A DNA stretch of 64,000 nucleotides from Natronohydrobacter sp. (GCA_030603695.1 JAUVXF010000016.1:1-64000), one strand, 5' to 3'; shown: positions 25,072 to 35,160, counted from the first letter of the stretch. Notes: generated from the letters alone by a model not told the origin. Translations and numbers: made by a program.

Positions 25072-26277
25072 ATGCCGCCCCCCTCTCTGCTTGATCAGAT
25101 GTTCTCTGCGGGGCGCAAGCCGGGGGCAGAACTGCCTGCAAGCCTCTCGCGCTTATCTGCGCCCCTGATCTGGCTGCATGCCGATGATCTGCGCGCCACA
25201 CAGATGTTGGCGGGGTTTTCCGAAACTGTCTTGCAGCGCGCCCCCAATACCAGCATTTTGCTGACCGGCCCGGAATTTCCGCCCGATCTGGCCGAATTGC
25301 CAAATCGTATCTGCCTGCCCTTGGCCAATGATGACCCAGAGCCAGCGCGCCAGATTCTGGAACGCATAAGCCCCGCTAGCGCGCTGATTGCCGCCCAGAC
25401 CCTGCCCGCCCATCTTATCCGTGCGCTGGCATTGCGCAGGGTGCCTGTTTTCATTGTGGAAACAGGCAAGCCGCGCCATGGGTCGCGCTGGCAAAGACTG
25501 CCGGGAATGACCCGTCACCTTTTGGCCGGGGTAGAGACAGTCTTCGTGCAGACAGCCGCAAGCAAAGCCGCTTGGCTGGCTTTGGGGATGCGCGATGATG
25601 CGATTGTGCGGGCTGGCCGCTTGTCTGGCATGCCGGTGGCGCTGCGCTGCAACGAGGCCGAGCGCGAGGAACTGTCCGAGGCGTTCCGCCATCGCACGCT
25701 GTGGCTTGCAGCCGGGTTGCCAGAGCGCGAAGAGGCTGCCGTTCTGGCCGCCCACCGCGAGGCGATGCGCGAAAGCCACCGCCTTGGCTTGATCCTGCAA
25801 CCGGCAGACCCGATGCGCGGGCCGGAACTGCGCGCCCGCTGTGCCGAGCAATTTGTCACCGCGCTGCGCTCTGTGGATGATCCGGTCATGCCGGATACGC
25901 AAGTTTATGTGGCCGATACCGAAGGCGAGCGCGGCTTGTGGTATCGGCTGGCCGTGGCGTGCTATCTGGGCGGCACATTGGGGGCGGATGGGCCATCCCT
26001 TAGCCCGATGGAACCAGCAGGCCTCGGCTGTGCCATCATTCATGGCCGCATGTTTGGCCGCTATTCCGAAGCTTTTGATATGCTTCGCGAAGCGCGCGCC
26101 ACCCGCATGATCCAAAGTGCAGAGGCTTTGGGTTCGGCGCTATGCACAGCGCTGCGCCCTGAACAGGCCGCAGATCAGGCACATCGGGCGTGGCAGGTCA
26201 TTTCCGGCGGGTCTGCGGCAACTGAAACCATCATGGGGGCCTTGCTGAAATATGCGGCCTCGAAAGGAAAAGCCTGA
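25072..26277 (+). CDS. waaA: 3-deoxy-D-manno-octulosonic acid transferase WaaA (KdtA)
   Basis: The 401-residue glycosyltransferase adds Kdo to lipid A precursors at the inner membrane. Visible family features are the N-terminal domain ([15 protein letters not shown]), [16 protein letters not shown] and, in the C-terminal domain, [18 protein letters not shown] and the nucleotide-sugar-binding end of a retaining GT-B fold ([26 protein letters not shown]). ATG 25072 is chosen over TTG 25030, which lacks a ribosome-binding site. The ATGA overlap with lpxK supports a lipid A role. It is more divergent than enterobacterial WaaA and lacks an obvious N-terminal anchor helix. Confidence 0.85.
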   Translation: MPPPSLLDQMFSAGRKPGAELPASLSRLSAPLIWLHADDLRATQMLAGFSETVLQRAPNTSILLTGPEFPPDLAELPNRICLPLANDDPEPARQILERISPASALIAAQTLPAHLIRALALRRVPVFIVETGKPRHGSRWQRLPGMTRHLLAGVETVFVQTAASKAAWLALGMRDDAIVRAGRLSGMPVALRCNEAEREELSEAFRHRTLWLAAGLPEREEAAVLAAHREAMRESHRLGLILQPADPMRGPELRARCAEQFVTALRSVDDPVMPDTQVYVADTEGERGLWYRLAVACYLGGTLGADGPSLSPMEPAGLGCAIIHGRMFGRYSEAFDMLREARATRMIQSAEALGSALCTALRPEQAADQAHRAWQVISGGSAATETIMGALLKYAASKGKA

Positions 26278-27275
26278 TGCGCGCGCCCGGTTTTTGGTTC
26301 AACCCGCCCCATGCGCCGGGCCTGCGCGCGCGGCTTCTGGGGCCTTTGGCCGCGCTTTATGCACGCATCACAGCGCGGCGCGTGGCCCGCGCGCCAGAGT
26401 TTCGTGCCCCTGTCCCGATAATCTGCGTGGGCAATATCAACATTGGCGGCACTGGCAAAACCCCCACCGTAATCGCGCTGGCGCAGATGCTGCTTGCGAT
26501 GGGGCATAAGCCGCATATCCTGTCGCGCGGCTATGGTGGCAGTCTGGTCGGGCCGGTCGCGGTGGATATTCGCGGCCATAGCGCCGCGCAAGTGGGGGAT
26601 GAGCCGCTATTGATGGCCGCCTTTGCGCCTGTCTGGGTGGCACGGGCGCGGGCAGAAGGGGCGCGCGCAGCTGTGGCGGCGGGGGCGGATGTGCTGATCA
26701 TGGATGACGGGTTTCAAAACCCGGCCTTGGCCAAGGATTTATCGGTGGTTGTGGTGGACGCGGCCACAGGCTTTGGCAATGGCCGCGTGCTGCCTGCCGG
26801 CCCTTTGCGCGAGCCCGTGGCGGCGGGGCTGGCGCGGGCCGATCTGGTGCTGAGCATCGGCCCGCCAGAGATGCAGGCCCGTTTCACCCTTGCCCCCGGC
26901 CTGCCTGCGCGCCCTGTGTTGCGCGCCGCCCTTAAGCCTTTGCAAATGGGCATGACATGGCAGGGGCTGCGCGTTCTGGCCTTTGCCGGCATCGGGCGGC
27001 CAGAGAAATTCTTTGCCACGCTGCGCGCGGAAGGGGCCGAAGTGCTGCGCGCCGAGGCCCTGAGCGATCACCAGCCCCTGACAGAGGCCCTGATGGCCCG
27101 GCTGGAATTCGAGGCCAAGGCGCTGGGTGCGCAACTGGTTACAACCGAAAAAGACGCCGTGCGACTGCCTGCGAAATTCCGCGCCAAGGTGCTGGCCCTG
27201 CCTGTGCGGCTGGAATTTGCGCAACCAGAGCAGATAGAGGCAATGTTGCGCAAGGTGATGGGCGCGGATGTGTAA
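26277..27275 (+). CDS. lpxK: Tetraacyldisaccharide 4'-kinase LpxK
   Basis: The 332-residue protein begins with an amphipathic membrane-associating helix ([20 protein letters not shown]). The P-loop is [12 protein letters not shown]. Further conserved motifs are [30 protein letters not shown] (catalytic Asp-Asp) and [11 protein letters not shown]. It phosphorylates the 4' position of the lipid A disaccharide using ATP. ATG 26277 overlaps the waaA stop. It is followed after 94 bases by the IS110 gene on the opposite strand; a weak stem at 27287-27307 may end this transcript. Confidence 0.95.
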   Translation: MRAPGFWFNPPHAPGLRARLLGPLAALYARITARRVARAPEFRAPVPIICVGNINIGGTGKTPTVIALAQMLLAMGHKPHILSRGYGGSLVGPVAVDIRGHSAAQVGDEPLLMAAFAPVWVARARAEGARAAVAAGADVLIMDDGFQNPALAKDLSVVVVDAATGFGNGRVLPAGPLREPVAAGLARADLVLSIGPPEMQARFTLAPGLPARPVLRAALKPLQMGMTWQGLRVLAFAGIGRPEKFFATLRAEGAEVLRAEALSDHQPLTEALMARLEFEAKALGAQLVTTEKDAVRLPAKFRAKVLALPVRLEFAQPEQIEAMLRKVMGADV

Positions 27276-27369
27276 GCTGGGGCGCAGGCTGGGGGACATA
27301 GCCAGCCCTGCACCGCCGCTTGCAGCGCGGATGCAGGATCTGCATGACAGCTTAGAGTATCCGTCTTGA

Positions 27370-28302
27370 TCAAGCTGTTTTTGGCGTCCATTTGCGGTCT
27401 TGTCGGACGAGTGCGTTGGCCAGTTCGATGAGCTTTCGCATGAGTGCTGTCAGAGCGACCTTTGCGGGTTTTCCATCCGATGTCATCGCTTGGTATTTCT
27501 GCCTCAGATCCGGATTGTAGCGAGCTGCGACAAGTGCCGGCATATATAGCGCATCGCGCAGGAATTTGCGCCCGCCTTGAATGAACGCCTTACCCCGCCA
27601 CTGCCCTGATTGCCGCGTCATAGGTGCAAGGCCCGCAAGGCTCGCGATCTGCTTGCGGCTCAGGGTGCCGATTTCTGGGCATTCGACCAGGATCGCGACC
27701 GCAGTGATCCGGCCCAGCCCCGGGATCGAGCACAGAATATCAAAGGCGCGTGCGCGTTTTGGGCACTGGCGCGCGAGGTCCAGCAGCGCGTCTTCCAGTT
27801 CAGAGATCTGGCGTTTGATCTGCTCAAGCCGGGCCTTGGCCTGTCGTTTAAGCAGGGTCAAGGACTGCGTTTTAGATCGGTTCAGCAATCGCGTGCGTTC
27901 CTTGATCAGAGCCATGCGTGCGATCTGCAATTCTTTGAGGGCAGGCTGATTTTTGTCCGCCGGCGCATCCGGCACAAGATCGAGCGCCGCTCCCATCATG
28001 GCGAGGGCGCGCGCATCAACGGCATCTGTCTTGGCCCTTGTCCCGCGGGCCTGCGCAAAGCGGCGAGCCTGCAGCGGGTTCACTTTCACGAGCGGCAGGA
28101 CACCTGCAAAGCCGCGTTCGAGAGCGGCATGGTAAGCACCGGTTGCCTCATAGGCCACCAGATCCGGCATTGCGGCGCCGATCCAGCGACGAAGTGCCCG
28201 CAGGCCGGCTACCGAGTTCGCAAATTGCCGCGCTTCGTTATCGATCAGGCGATGCGCGTCGAGAGTGTCTTTCGATATGTCGATTCCGATGGTATCTTTC
28301 AT
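27370..28302 (-). mobile_element. IS110-family transposase (DEDD recombinase)
   Basis: The 310-residue protein starts at 28302 (MKDTIGIDISKDTLDAHR). It has the RuvC-like DEDD set: Asp in GIDISKDT, Glu in VAYEATGAYH and two Asp in KTDAVDARALA. A coiled middle and the C-terminal Tnp20 region follow (SIPGLGRITAVAIL, ASLAGLAPMTRQSGQWRG), with the catalytic serine in RQSG. IS110 elements use a guide (bridge) RNA made from their non-coding end and lack terminal inverted repeats, so exact borders cannot be drawn. The gene is intact. Non-coding DNA upstream of it (28303 to about 28523) is long and structured, as in the IS110 subgroup. It lies between lpxK and a truncated copy of the dispersed repeat. 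Confidence 0.92.
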
Positions 28303-28523
28303 TGTCCTCGCGTGTCCTATGCTTGTCGTAGAGGGCTTCGTGCCGCTCTGTATCCGTTCAGGCCTCAGGCGAAGACGATGGCTGATCACACTCTAAAACG
28401 GTCCTTAACGACCAAGCCTGTGACGATCCAGCCACCGCCACTGCACGCCATAAATGGCGTGCAGTGGCTCTTTATTCGCACAAGAGCCACCATCAGCATA
28501 AGACAAGCGGGTTGCAGACATTC
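28303..28523 (-). ncRNA. Candidate IS110 bridge-RNA region with nested hairpins
   Basis: This is about 220 bases of non-coding DNA directly upstream of the transposase. It holds a perfect 13-bp stem with 4-base loop at 28438-28467 (CCACTGCACGCCA, loop TAAA). A second stem of 9 bp at 28464-28490 (GTGGCTCTT with AAGAGCCAC) shares bases with the first, so the two are alternatives. Size and position match the left end that encodes bridge RNA in IS110-group elements. The programming loops and core dinucleotides cannot be assigned without other copies. Confidence 0.45.
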
Positions 28524-28719
28524 GGGTAGCGCACCAAGCGCGGAATCGAGGGCGTCAGCCCGCCGCGCATCGCTGGGCCGCCCCCCGGCACAGCGATTTG
28601 GCTGCCACCTGCGCATAGCCTGAGTTTCGTTCGGACGTGGCCAGTATAAAGCGCTAAGCACTGCTGCCGGATTGCCGCACCGCGGCCCATCAATGCGCGG
28701 CTTTGGCTATGTTCCCCCA
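28524..28719 (-). repeat. Dispersed intergenic repeat, copy C (right end truncated near the IS110 element)
   Basis: Starting at GGGTAGCGCACCAAG, this is the inner part of the right end (reverse complement), then the core (GCGCGGAATCGAGG to ATGCGCGGCTTTGG) and a short part of the left end (TATGTTCCCCC). Orientation of core to ends equals copy A. The outer right-end sequence present in A, B and D stops here exactly where the IS110 non-coding end begins. The rest of the gap to 28829 shows nothing else. Confidence 0.78.
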
Positions 28720-28829
28720 TAACCGCCGCGCGCCTTGCAGCCCCTTTGCCGCAATGATCAGCTGTGTCGCCCAGCGGTTAGCCATCACCCATGGCCCGAG
28801 GCTGCAACCCTGCTTCGGGCCATATGTGC

Positions 28830-30308
28830 TCAGACACTCAGGCAGATATACTTCATCTCCAGATAATCCTCGATCCCGTGAAGCGAGCCTTCGCGCCCAA
28901 GCCCCGATTGCTTGACCCCGCCAAATGGCGCCACTTCGGTGGAAATGAGGCCGGTATTCACCCCCACAATCCCGTATTCCAGCGCTTCCTGAACCCGCGT
29001 TATCCGCCCGATATCGCGGGCATAGAAATAGGCGGCCAGCCCGAAGATGGTGTCATTGGCATGCCCGATCACCTCCTCCTCGGTCTCGAAGCGGAACAGG
29101 GGGGCAAGCGGGCCAAAGGTTTCTTGCTGTGCCACGGCCATGGATTGCGTCACGCCTGTGAGGATTGTGGGTTCAAAGAACGTGCCGCCATTGCCATGCC
29201 TGCGCCCGCCTGTCAGCAACTGCCCGCCTTTTTCCAGCGCATCGCGGATATGGTCTTCCACCTTCAGGACGGCTTTTTCACTTATCAGCGGGCCAAGATC
29301 GGTGCCATTTGCCAGCCCGTCACCCACGCGCAGCGCCTCTACTGCCGCTTTCAGTTTGGCGGCGAAAGCATCATATACCCCGGCCTGCACATAGATCCGG
29401 TTGGCGCAAACGCAGGTTTGCCCATTGTTGCGATATTTCGACATCATCGCACCAGCCACGGCGGCATCCAGATCGGCGTCATCAAACACGATGAATGGCG
29501 CGTTACCCCCCAATTCCATGGAACATTTCATCACCTGATCTGCCGCTTGGCGCAGCAGGACGCGCCCCACTTCCGTAGAGCCTGTGAATGTCAGTTTCCG
29601 AACAATCGGGTTCTCGCAGAACTCTTTGCCGATATCAGAGGCGCGCGAGGATGGGATGACCGAGAGCAGCCCCTTGGGCAGCCCCGCGCGCTCTGCCAGA
29701 ACGGCCATTGCAAGGGCAGAAAGCGGGGTTTCCGTGGCCGGACGCGCGACAAATCCGCAGCCCGCAGCAAGCGCAGGCGCAACCTTGCGCGCTATCATGG
29801 CATTGGGGAAATTCCATGGCGTGATAGAGGCCGCGACCCCGATGGGCTGGCGGATCACACTGATCCGCTTGTCGGGCTGGTGGCCGGGGATAATTTCGCC
29901 GTACACGCGCTTGGCTTCCTCGGCGAACCATTCCACAAAGCTGGCACCATAGGCAACTTCGCCCCGCGCCTCTGCCAGTGGCTTGCCCATTTCGGCAGTC
30001 AGGATCAGCGCCAGATCCTCTTGGTTTTGCATCATCAACTCATACCAGCGGCGCAAGACTGCCGCGCGATCCTTGCCTGTGCGCGCGGCCCATGCGTGGC
30101 GTGCGGCATCTGCCGCAGCAATGGCGCGGCCTGCCTCTGCGCGGCTCATATCCGCAACCCGCGCGATCACATCACCCCGCGCGGGGTTGCGCACCTCAAA
30201 CCGCGCGCCATCATCCGCGTGCTGCCATTCCCCGGCGATAAAGCCGCGCTCTTCCAGCAATGATGGGTCTTTCAGCGCAGATTGCAGATCTGTCGGTTGG
30301 TCTAGCAT
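28830..30308 (-). CDS. gabD: NAD(P)-dependent succinate-semialdehyde dehydrogenase GabD
   Basis: The 492-residue aldehyde dehydrogenase has FTGSTEVGRVL, the catalytic Glu motif MELGGNAPFIVFDDAD and the catalytic Cys motif NNGQTCVCANRIYV. The doublet TCVC is typical of GabD, where a second cysteine gives redox control. ITPWNFPNAM and the closing APFGGVKQSGLGREG also fit. It oxidises succinate semialdehyde, the product of GABA transamination, to succinate. The start at 30308 (MLDQPTDLQSAL) follows AGAGAGGATATCTT; 30383 would add an unusual basic leader. No GABA transaminase is adjacent. Confidence 0.92.
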   Translation of the reverse strand: MLDQPTDLQSALKDPSLLEERGFIAGEWQHADDGARFEVRNPARGDVIARVADMSRAEAGRAIAAADAARHAWAARTGKDRAAVLRRWYELMMQNQEDLALILTAEMGKPLAEARGEVAYGASFVEWFAEEAKRVYGEIIPGHQPDKRISVIRQPIGVAASITPWNFPNAMIARKVAPALAAGCGFVARPATETPLSALAMAVLAERAGLPKGLLSVIPSSRASDIGKEFCENPIVRKLTFTGSTEVGRVLLRQAADQVMKCSMELGGNAPFIVFDDADLDAAVAGAMMSKYRNNGQTCVCANRIYVQAGVYDAFAAKLKAAVEALRVGDGLANGTDLGPLISEKAVLKVEDHIRDALEKGGQLLTGGRRHGNGGTFFEPTILTGVTQSMAVAQQETFGPLAPLFRFETEEEVIGHANDTIFGLAAYFYARDIGRITRVQEALEYGIVGVNTGLISTEVAPFGGVKQSGLGREGSLHGIEDYLEMKYICLSV

Positions 30309-30485
30309 AAGATATCCTCTCTTCGTGCGGCCCTTGCGGGGCTTTGCCGGGCGCACGGTAGCGGGGATCGGCCGGGATGTCACGGGGGGCGGGTGGCGCC
30401 CGAAAAATCATCCGTCAAGAAAGAAGACGTTAAGAAAGTTCTGAGAGGCTATCGCCATAGCAGGCAGGAACAGAAGGGCGCCATC
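30309..30485. promoter_or_regulatory. Divergent promoter region between gabD and the diguanylate cyclase gene
   Basis: 177 bases hold the start signals of both genes. No clear operator or promoter boxes were identified by eye. Confidence 0.35.
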
Positions 30486-31961
30486 ATGTGCGCGAAAGAT
30501 ATTACAGCATCTGCGGCCGATATGTCGGAAGGGTTTTTCGCGGAATTGGTTATGCGCCATTCCTCCGATGGTGTGATCATCTGTGCGCCTGATTGCACGG
30601 CAATCTGGGTTAACACTGGCTTTGCAGTGCAAACCGGCCATGCTCCTGAAGAAATCCTTGGCCGCTTTTGCCCCGATGTTTTGCGCGCTGCCGATAGCGA
30701 CCCCGAAGTGACCCGCAAAATAGAGGCAGCTTTGGCGGAACGGCGCGAAATCCGAATTGATGCCCCCATTCAGGGCAAATCCGGGGCATTGGTCTGGGTT
30801 GATCTGCGCGTGACGCCGGTTTTTGACAATTCTGGCCGCCACACTTATTTCATTGCCATCATGCGCGATATTACCGAACGCAAGTTGCTGGAAGGCCAGA
30901 ATGAGGAAATGCGCCATGCCGAGGCCCTGCGCCAGTCCGAGCGCCAGCTTTTGGCACTGACAAGCGAATGGCTGTATTCCGCCAAATCATTCGCGGAATT
31001 GCTGATGGTGATCAAACGCGCCATGCACACCCTGATCCCAGAGGCGGAGGGCGCGCTTTACATTTATGATACCCCGCGTTCCATGTTGGAACTGGTCACA
31101 AGCTGGGGTTCTGCCCCTGCATTCGCGCCCCATATCCTGCCAGATGATTGCTGGGCGCTGCGCCGGGGGCGCGCCTATTCGTACGGCCTGAAACCGATCG
31201 AATTTGCCTGCGATCATGTGGATAATCCCAACATCCCTTATTTCTGCCTGCCGATTATTGCGCATGGTGAAACCATTGGCCTGATGCATATCGTCTTTGA
31301 TGGCTTTGAGGAGGATGGGATCATGCGCCATATGCGGGCTGAAACCCTGCGCAACCGCTGGGATATTTCGCTGATCTGCGCTGAACAAATTAGCCTTGCG
31401 GTGGCCAATGTGCGTTTGCGGCAGGAATTGCTGGAACAATCCGTGCGCGATCCGCTGACGGGGCTGCATAATCGGCGCTGGTTCTCGGAACATGCCGCGC
31501 GCGAGATCATGTTGGCAGAGCGCGACGATAAACCTTTGGCCCTCATTGCGCTGGATATTGACCATTTCAAGCAATTCAATGACAGGTTTGGCCATGATGT
31601 CGGCGATCTGGTGCTGAAAGAGGTGGCGGCCGCCTTGTCGCGCGCCATGCCCAATACCGCGCATCTGTGCCGGTTTGGGGGGGAAGAATTTGTTGTCCTG
31701 TGCTGTGACCAAACCGAACAGCAAACCCTTGCCCAAGCCGAAGCGCTGCGCCTTGCTGTGGCTGATAGTACCCCCGTTATCACTGGCCAAATACTTCCAC
31801 CTGTGACCATTTCTGCCGGAATCGGGCGCTTGGGCCGTGACGGCACCTCTCTGGACGATATCTTGAAAGCGGCTGACCGGGCGCTTTACAAGGCCAAGGC
31901 GCAGGGGCGCAACCGCGTTGTGGGTGATGGGTCAGAGCCGCTTGTACTGACCCCGTGTTAA
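30486..31961 (+). CDS. PAS-GAF-GGDEF diguanylate cyclase
   Basis: The 491-residue soluble signalling protein has an N-terminal PAS domain with PAC tail (about residues 15-130; HSSDGVIICAPDCTAIWVN, ending FIAIMRDITERK). A GAF domain (about 170-325) and a C-terminal GGDEF domain follow, with RDPLTGLHNRRWF, DIDHFKQFNDRFGHDVGD and the active-site loop RFGGEEFVVLCC. GGEEF is a functional cyclase variant, so it should make cyclic di-GMP from two GTP. No RxxD product-inhibition site is seen at the usual distance before the loop. ATG 30486 follows GAAGGGCGCC. The input signal is unknown. Confidence 0.9.
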   Translation: MCAKDITASAADMSEGFFAELVMRHSSDGVIICAPDCTAIWVNTGFAVQTGHAPEEILGRFCPDVLRAADSDPEVTRKIEAALAERREIRIDAPIQGKSGALVWVDLRVTPVFDNSGRHTYFIAIMRDITERKLLEGQNEEMRHAEALRQSERQLLALTSEWLYSAKSFAELLMVIKRAMHTLIPEAEGALYIYDTPRSMLELVTSWGSAPAFAPHILPDDCWALRRGRAYSYGLKPIEFACDHVDNPNIPYFCLPIIAHGETIGLMHIVFDGFEEDGIMRHMRAETLRNRWDISLICAEQISLAVANVRLRQELLEQSVRDPLTGLHNRRWFSEHAAREIMLAERDDKPLALIALDIDHFKQFNDRFGHDVGDLVLKEVAAALSRAMPNTAHLCRFGGEEFVVLCCDQTEQQTLAQAEALRLAVADSTPVITGQILPPVTISAGIGRLGRDGTSLDDILKAADRALYKAKAQGRNRVVGDGSEPLVLTPC

Positions 31962-32431
31962 GGCTGTGCCGGGTGCCATTTGCTGCTTGGGCATAACCAT
32001 TTTGCGCCTGTCACCGCATGCAGCCAGAAGTAAGGCCGTGTCTTGGCCCGCTGCACCTGCATGGCAAATCGGGCAGGTTCGCAAGGTAACACAGCCGGCC
32101 TTGGCCAAGCCCAGATGGCGGCTTTGGGGGGAATTCGTCGCATTTCTCTCTGGCCGGAACAGGCTGTGCGCAACATTGGGTCGGCCATCCCTGCATGGCC
32201 CTTCAGCACCACGGCTAGTGTTTGACTCTCCGCCGCTTTCCCCCTATTTGTCTGGCTGTCGGCCCTTTGGCGCGATGCAATCTTATGGGAAAACAATGGA
32301 CGGCAGTTCCAGTCGGGCGTGGCAGACACGTTCCGCAGCACAGATAGAATGTAATCCGCGCGTGTCGCGGGCTGTGCGCCGGGGATAAGCCGGCACCTGC
32401 CCCCGCGCGCCAAGGCACAGGGGGGATGGTG
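31962..32431. other. Intergenic region before mgtE, no gene seen
   Basis: About 470 bases. Open frames of 140 and 151 codons exist on both strands but lack ribosome-binding sites and look like translated GC-rich spacer. No dispersed-repeat copy, no recognisable magnesium riboswitch and no T-tailed hairpin were found. It probably contains the mgtE promoter and leader. Confidence 0.5.
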
Positions 32432-33835
32432 ATGATCACCCAGACTTCACTTAGCGAAATGCGTTTTGGCGCTGACAGCGATCGGTCAGGCTTTGACGCG
32501 GCCTTTATCGCGATCGAAGTTGCCCGGCTCTTGCATGAAAAGCAGGATGCCGCGATCCGGGAATTTCTGGAAAGTCAGGAATTGGCCGATATCGCCGCGC
32601 TGATAGACGAGCTGGAGATCGGCGATGATTTGGCCGTTCTGCGCCTTTTGCCCCTGCATGATCAGGCAGAGTTGCTGGGCTATCTGCGCCCCCGCGCCCA
32701 GACCGATCTGGCCACGCGCATCCCCCGGCGCGAGCTGGTGGCCCTGATGACAGCCATGAGCCATGACGAACGCGCAGACCTTTTCAAGCAACTGGATGAG
32801 GAAGCGCAGGAAGCCATCCTGCCTGCCTTGTCGAAAGCCGAGCGCGAGGATTTGCGCCGCCTTGCCGCCTATGAGGAATGGACAGTCGGCTCTGTCATGA
32901 CCTCGGATTATGCTACTCTCAAGCCAGAAATGACATCAACTCAGGCTATCGAGGCGCTGCGCATGCAGGCCATCGAGGCCGAGACAATCTATTCCGCCTA
33001 TATCATCGATGAAGAGCGTAAATTGATTGGGGTGGTCAGTCTGCGCGATCTGCTCACCGCCCGCCCGCGCCAATCTGTGGCCGAGGTGATGGATACAGAA
33101 CCCGTCTGGGTGCGCGCCGATGACGAACAGGAAGAGGCCGCGCGCCTTGTCGCCCGGTATGACCTTCTGGCCCTGCCGGTGCTGGACAATAATGACCGCC
33201 TTGTGGGCATCGTGACCGCAGATGACGCGATGGATGTCACCGAAGAAGAGGTGACAGAGGATTTCCACAAAGGCTCTATCGTGCAGCCTTTGGAAATGTC
33301 CGTGGCAGAAGCCTCTATCGCGCTGCTGTATCGCGCGCGTATTTTCTGGCTGGTGCTCTTGGTCTTTGGCAATATCTTCTCTGGCGCGGGCATCGCTTAT
33401 TTCGAAGAGACGATTGCCGCGCATCTGTCACTTCTCTTCTTCTTGCCACTGCTCATCGCCTCTGGCGGGAATGCGGGCACGCAATCAGCCACGCTGATGG
33501 TGCGCGCACTGGCCACGGGCGATGTGCGGCCCGCAGATTTCGGCCGCCTGCTGGCCCGCGAGGTGCTGATCGCGCTGGGTCTGGGCCTGACAATGGCGTT
33601 TGCCGTTTCTGTTATAGGTGTCTGGCGCGGGGGGCCGGAAATCGCAGCTGTGGTGGCGCTGGCCATGATCACCATTGTTATGGTCGGGGCGCTGATCGGC
33701 ATGTGCCTGCCCTTCATCTTCGCCCGGCTGGATCGTGACCCCGCCGCCGCGTCCGGCCCGCTTGTCACCTCTATTGCCGATGTGCTGGGTGTCTTGATTT
33801 ATTTCACCATTGCCGCGCGCCTGCTCAGCCTCTGA
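32432..33835 (+). CDS. mgtE: Magnesium transporter MgtE
   Basis: The 467-residue protein has the MgtE layout: a cytoplasmic N domain (about 25-145; helical, acidic), two CBS domains (about 150-275; [39 protein letters not shown]) and five C-terminal membrane helices with the pore motif [27 protein letters not shown]. It is a Mg-gated channel in the inner membrane. ATG codons at 32426 and 32432 are in frame. The AGGGGG element ends at 32425, so 32432 has the workable spacing. It is transcribed toward pheS 68 bases downstream. Confidence 0.93.
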   Translation: MITQTSLSEMRFGADSDRSGFDAAFIAIEVARLLHEKQDAAIREFLESQELADIAALIDELEIGDDLAVLRLLPLHDQAELLGYLRPRAQTDLATRIPRRELVALMTAMSHDERADLFKQLDEEAQEAILPALSKAEREDLRRLAAYEEWTVGSVMTSDYATLKPEMTSTQAIEALRMQAIEAETIYSAYIIDEERKLIGVVSLRDLLTARPRQSVAEVMDTEPVWVRADDEQEEAARLVARYDLLALPVLDNNDRLVGIVTADDAMDVTEEEVTEDFHKGSIVQPLEMSVAEASIALLYRARIFWLVLLVFGNIFSGAGIAYFEETIAAHLSLLFFLPLLIASGGNAGTQSATLMVRALATGDVRPADFGRLLAREVLIALGLGLTMAFAVSVIGVWRGGPEIAAVVALAMITIVMVGALIGMCLPFIFARLDRDPAAASGPLVTSIADVLGVLIYFTIAARLLSL

Positions 33836-33903
33836 GCGGGTTGCAATTTTCTGGCCAAGCCGCTACCCGAAACGCCATCACAATGCGGCACAAGAGGCAG
33901 AAC

Positions 33904-34986
33904 ATGGAAGCGATTGCAGGGCTTCGCGGCAAATATCTGGAACAAATCGCCAGCGCCGCCGATATAGAGGCGCTGGAAAGCGTGCGTTTGGCCGCTTTGG
34001 GCAAGAAGGGCGAAATCAGCCTTCTGATGCGCGAATTGGGCCAGATGGGCGCAGAGGCGCGCCAAACAGCAGGCCCCGCGCTCAATGGCCTGAAATCAGA
34101 GATAGATGCCGCCCTCAAGGCCCGCCGCGCCGGTCTGGAAGACGCGGTTCTCAATGCACGGCTGAAGGCCGAATGGCTGGATGTCACGCTTCCGGGCAGG
34201 CCCCGGCCCATGGGCACGATCCACCCGATCAGCCAGGTGATGGACGAACTCACCGCCATCTTTGCCGATATGGGGTTTTCCGTGGCCGAAGGCCCGCAGA
34301 TCGAATCCGACTGGTATAATTTCGATGCGCTCAATATCGCGCCCGAACACCCCGCGCGCCAGGAACATGATACGTTTTTCATGCATCGCGCGCCCGGCGA
34401 TAATCGCCCGCCACATGTCTTGCGCACCCATACCAGCCCGGTACAAATCCGCGCCATGCAGGCACAGGGTGCCCCCATCCGCGTGATCGCGCCGGGCCGC
34501 GTATACCGCATGGATATGGATCAAACCCATACGCCGATGTTTCATCAGGTCGAAGGGCTGGCCATAGATCGCGATATCTCCATGGCCCAGCTCAAATGGA
34601 CATTGGAAGAATTCTGCCGCGCCTTCTTCGAGGTGGAAGAAGTTGAATTGCGCTTCCGCGCCTCGCATTTCCCCTTCACCGAACCCTCGGCAGAGGTGGA
34701 TATCCGCTGTTCCTGGGAAGGGGGGCAACTCAAGATCGGCGAAGGCAAGGATTGGCTGGAAATCCTCGGCTCCGGCATGGTGCATCCCAAAGTGCTCCAG
34801 GCTGGCGGGATCGATCCCAGCCAGTGGCAGGGCTTCGCCTTTGGCCTTGGCATCGATCGCATCGCCATGCTGAAATATGGCATCCCCGATCTGCGCGCGT
34901 TCTTCGAATCTGATCTGCGCTGGCTGCGCCATTATGGCTTTGCATCCCTCGATCAGCCGGGCCTTGCTGCTGGCCTGTCGCGCTGA
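33904..34986 (+). CDS. pheS: Phenylalanine-tRNA ligase alpha subunit PheS
   Basis: The 361-residue protein has the N-terminal coiled-coil that contacts tRNA (about 1-85). The class II catalytic core follows: motif 2 region [25 protein letters not shown] and motif 3 [31 protein letters not shown] is the phenylalanine-pocket segment. ATG 33904 with AAGAGGC upstream is preferred to the 33841 extension. It pairs with PheT in an alpha2-beta2 enzyme, but pheT does not follow: the next gene is glnA on the opposite strand, after a cluster of hairpins. Confidence 0.95.
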   Translation: MEAIAGLRGKYLEQIASAADIEALESVRLAALGKKGEISLLMRELGQMGAEARQTAGPALNGLKSEIDAALKARRAGLEDAVLNARLKAEWLDVTLPGRPRPMGTIHPISQVMDELTAIFADMGFSVAEGPQIESDWYNFDALNIAPEHPARQEHDTFFMHRAPGDNRPPHVLRTHTSPVQIRAMQAQGAPIRVIAPGRVYRMDMDQTHTPMFHQVEGLAIDRDISMAQLKWTLEEFCRAFFEVEEVELRFRASHFPFTEPSAEVDIRCSWEGGQLKIGEGKDWLEILGSGMVHPKVLQAGGIDPSQWQGFAFGLGIDRIAMLKYGIPDLRAFFESDLRWLRHYGFASLDQPGLAAGLSR

Positions 34987-35024
34987 ACGCGGCTTTCATC
35001 TTGGTCTAAATATCCACGGGGTTT

Positions 35025-35050
35025 CTCAAGGGGGGCGTGCCCCCCTTGAG
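35025..35050 (+). terminator. GC-rich hairpin after pheS
   Basis: CTCAAGGGGGGC and GCCCCCCTTGAG form a perfect stem of about 11 bp with a CGTG loop, 39 bases after the pheS stop. There is no T-run directly after it. Confidence 0.6.
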
Positions 35051-35061
35051 GCAGGGGGGTA

Positions 35062-35079
35062 GGGGGGCGGCAGCCCCCC
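35062..35079 (+). terminator. Second GC-rich hairpin after pheS
   Basis: GGGGGGC and GCCCCCC pair around a GGCA loop, followed by AATCTTCCTTT. It probably completes transcription termination of pheS. Confidence 0.6.
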
Positions 35080-35114
35080 AATCTTCCTTTACCCCCAAAC
35101 ACCCACCCAAAAAC

Positions 35115-35143
35115 AAAAGCCCCCGCAAATTGCGGGGGCTTTC
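35115..35143 (-). terminator. Rho-independent terminator of glnA
   Basis: The stem AAAGCCCCCGC with GCGGGGGCTTT has a 5-base AAATT loop. Read on the minus strand it is followed by TTTTGTTTTTGGG. It lies 18 bases past the glnA stop and could also act on the plus strand (TTT). Confidence 0.88.
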
Positions 35144-35160
35144 ATCTGTCTCACCTGCAC

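Noticed and set aside
31958-32413. 140- and 151-codon frames on both strands before mgtE
   Set aside because: No ribosome-binding sites, no recognisable domain and compositionally random; treated as spacer.
31962-32431. Magnesium riboswitch before mgtE
   Set aside because: No M-box-like arrangement of stems could be traced by eye, and such switches are mainly known outside this group.
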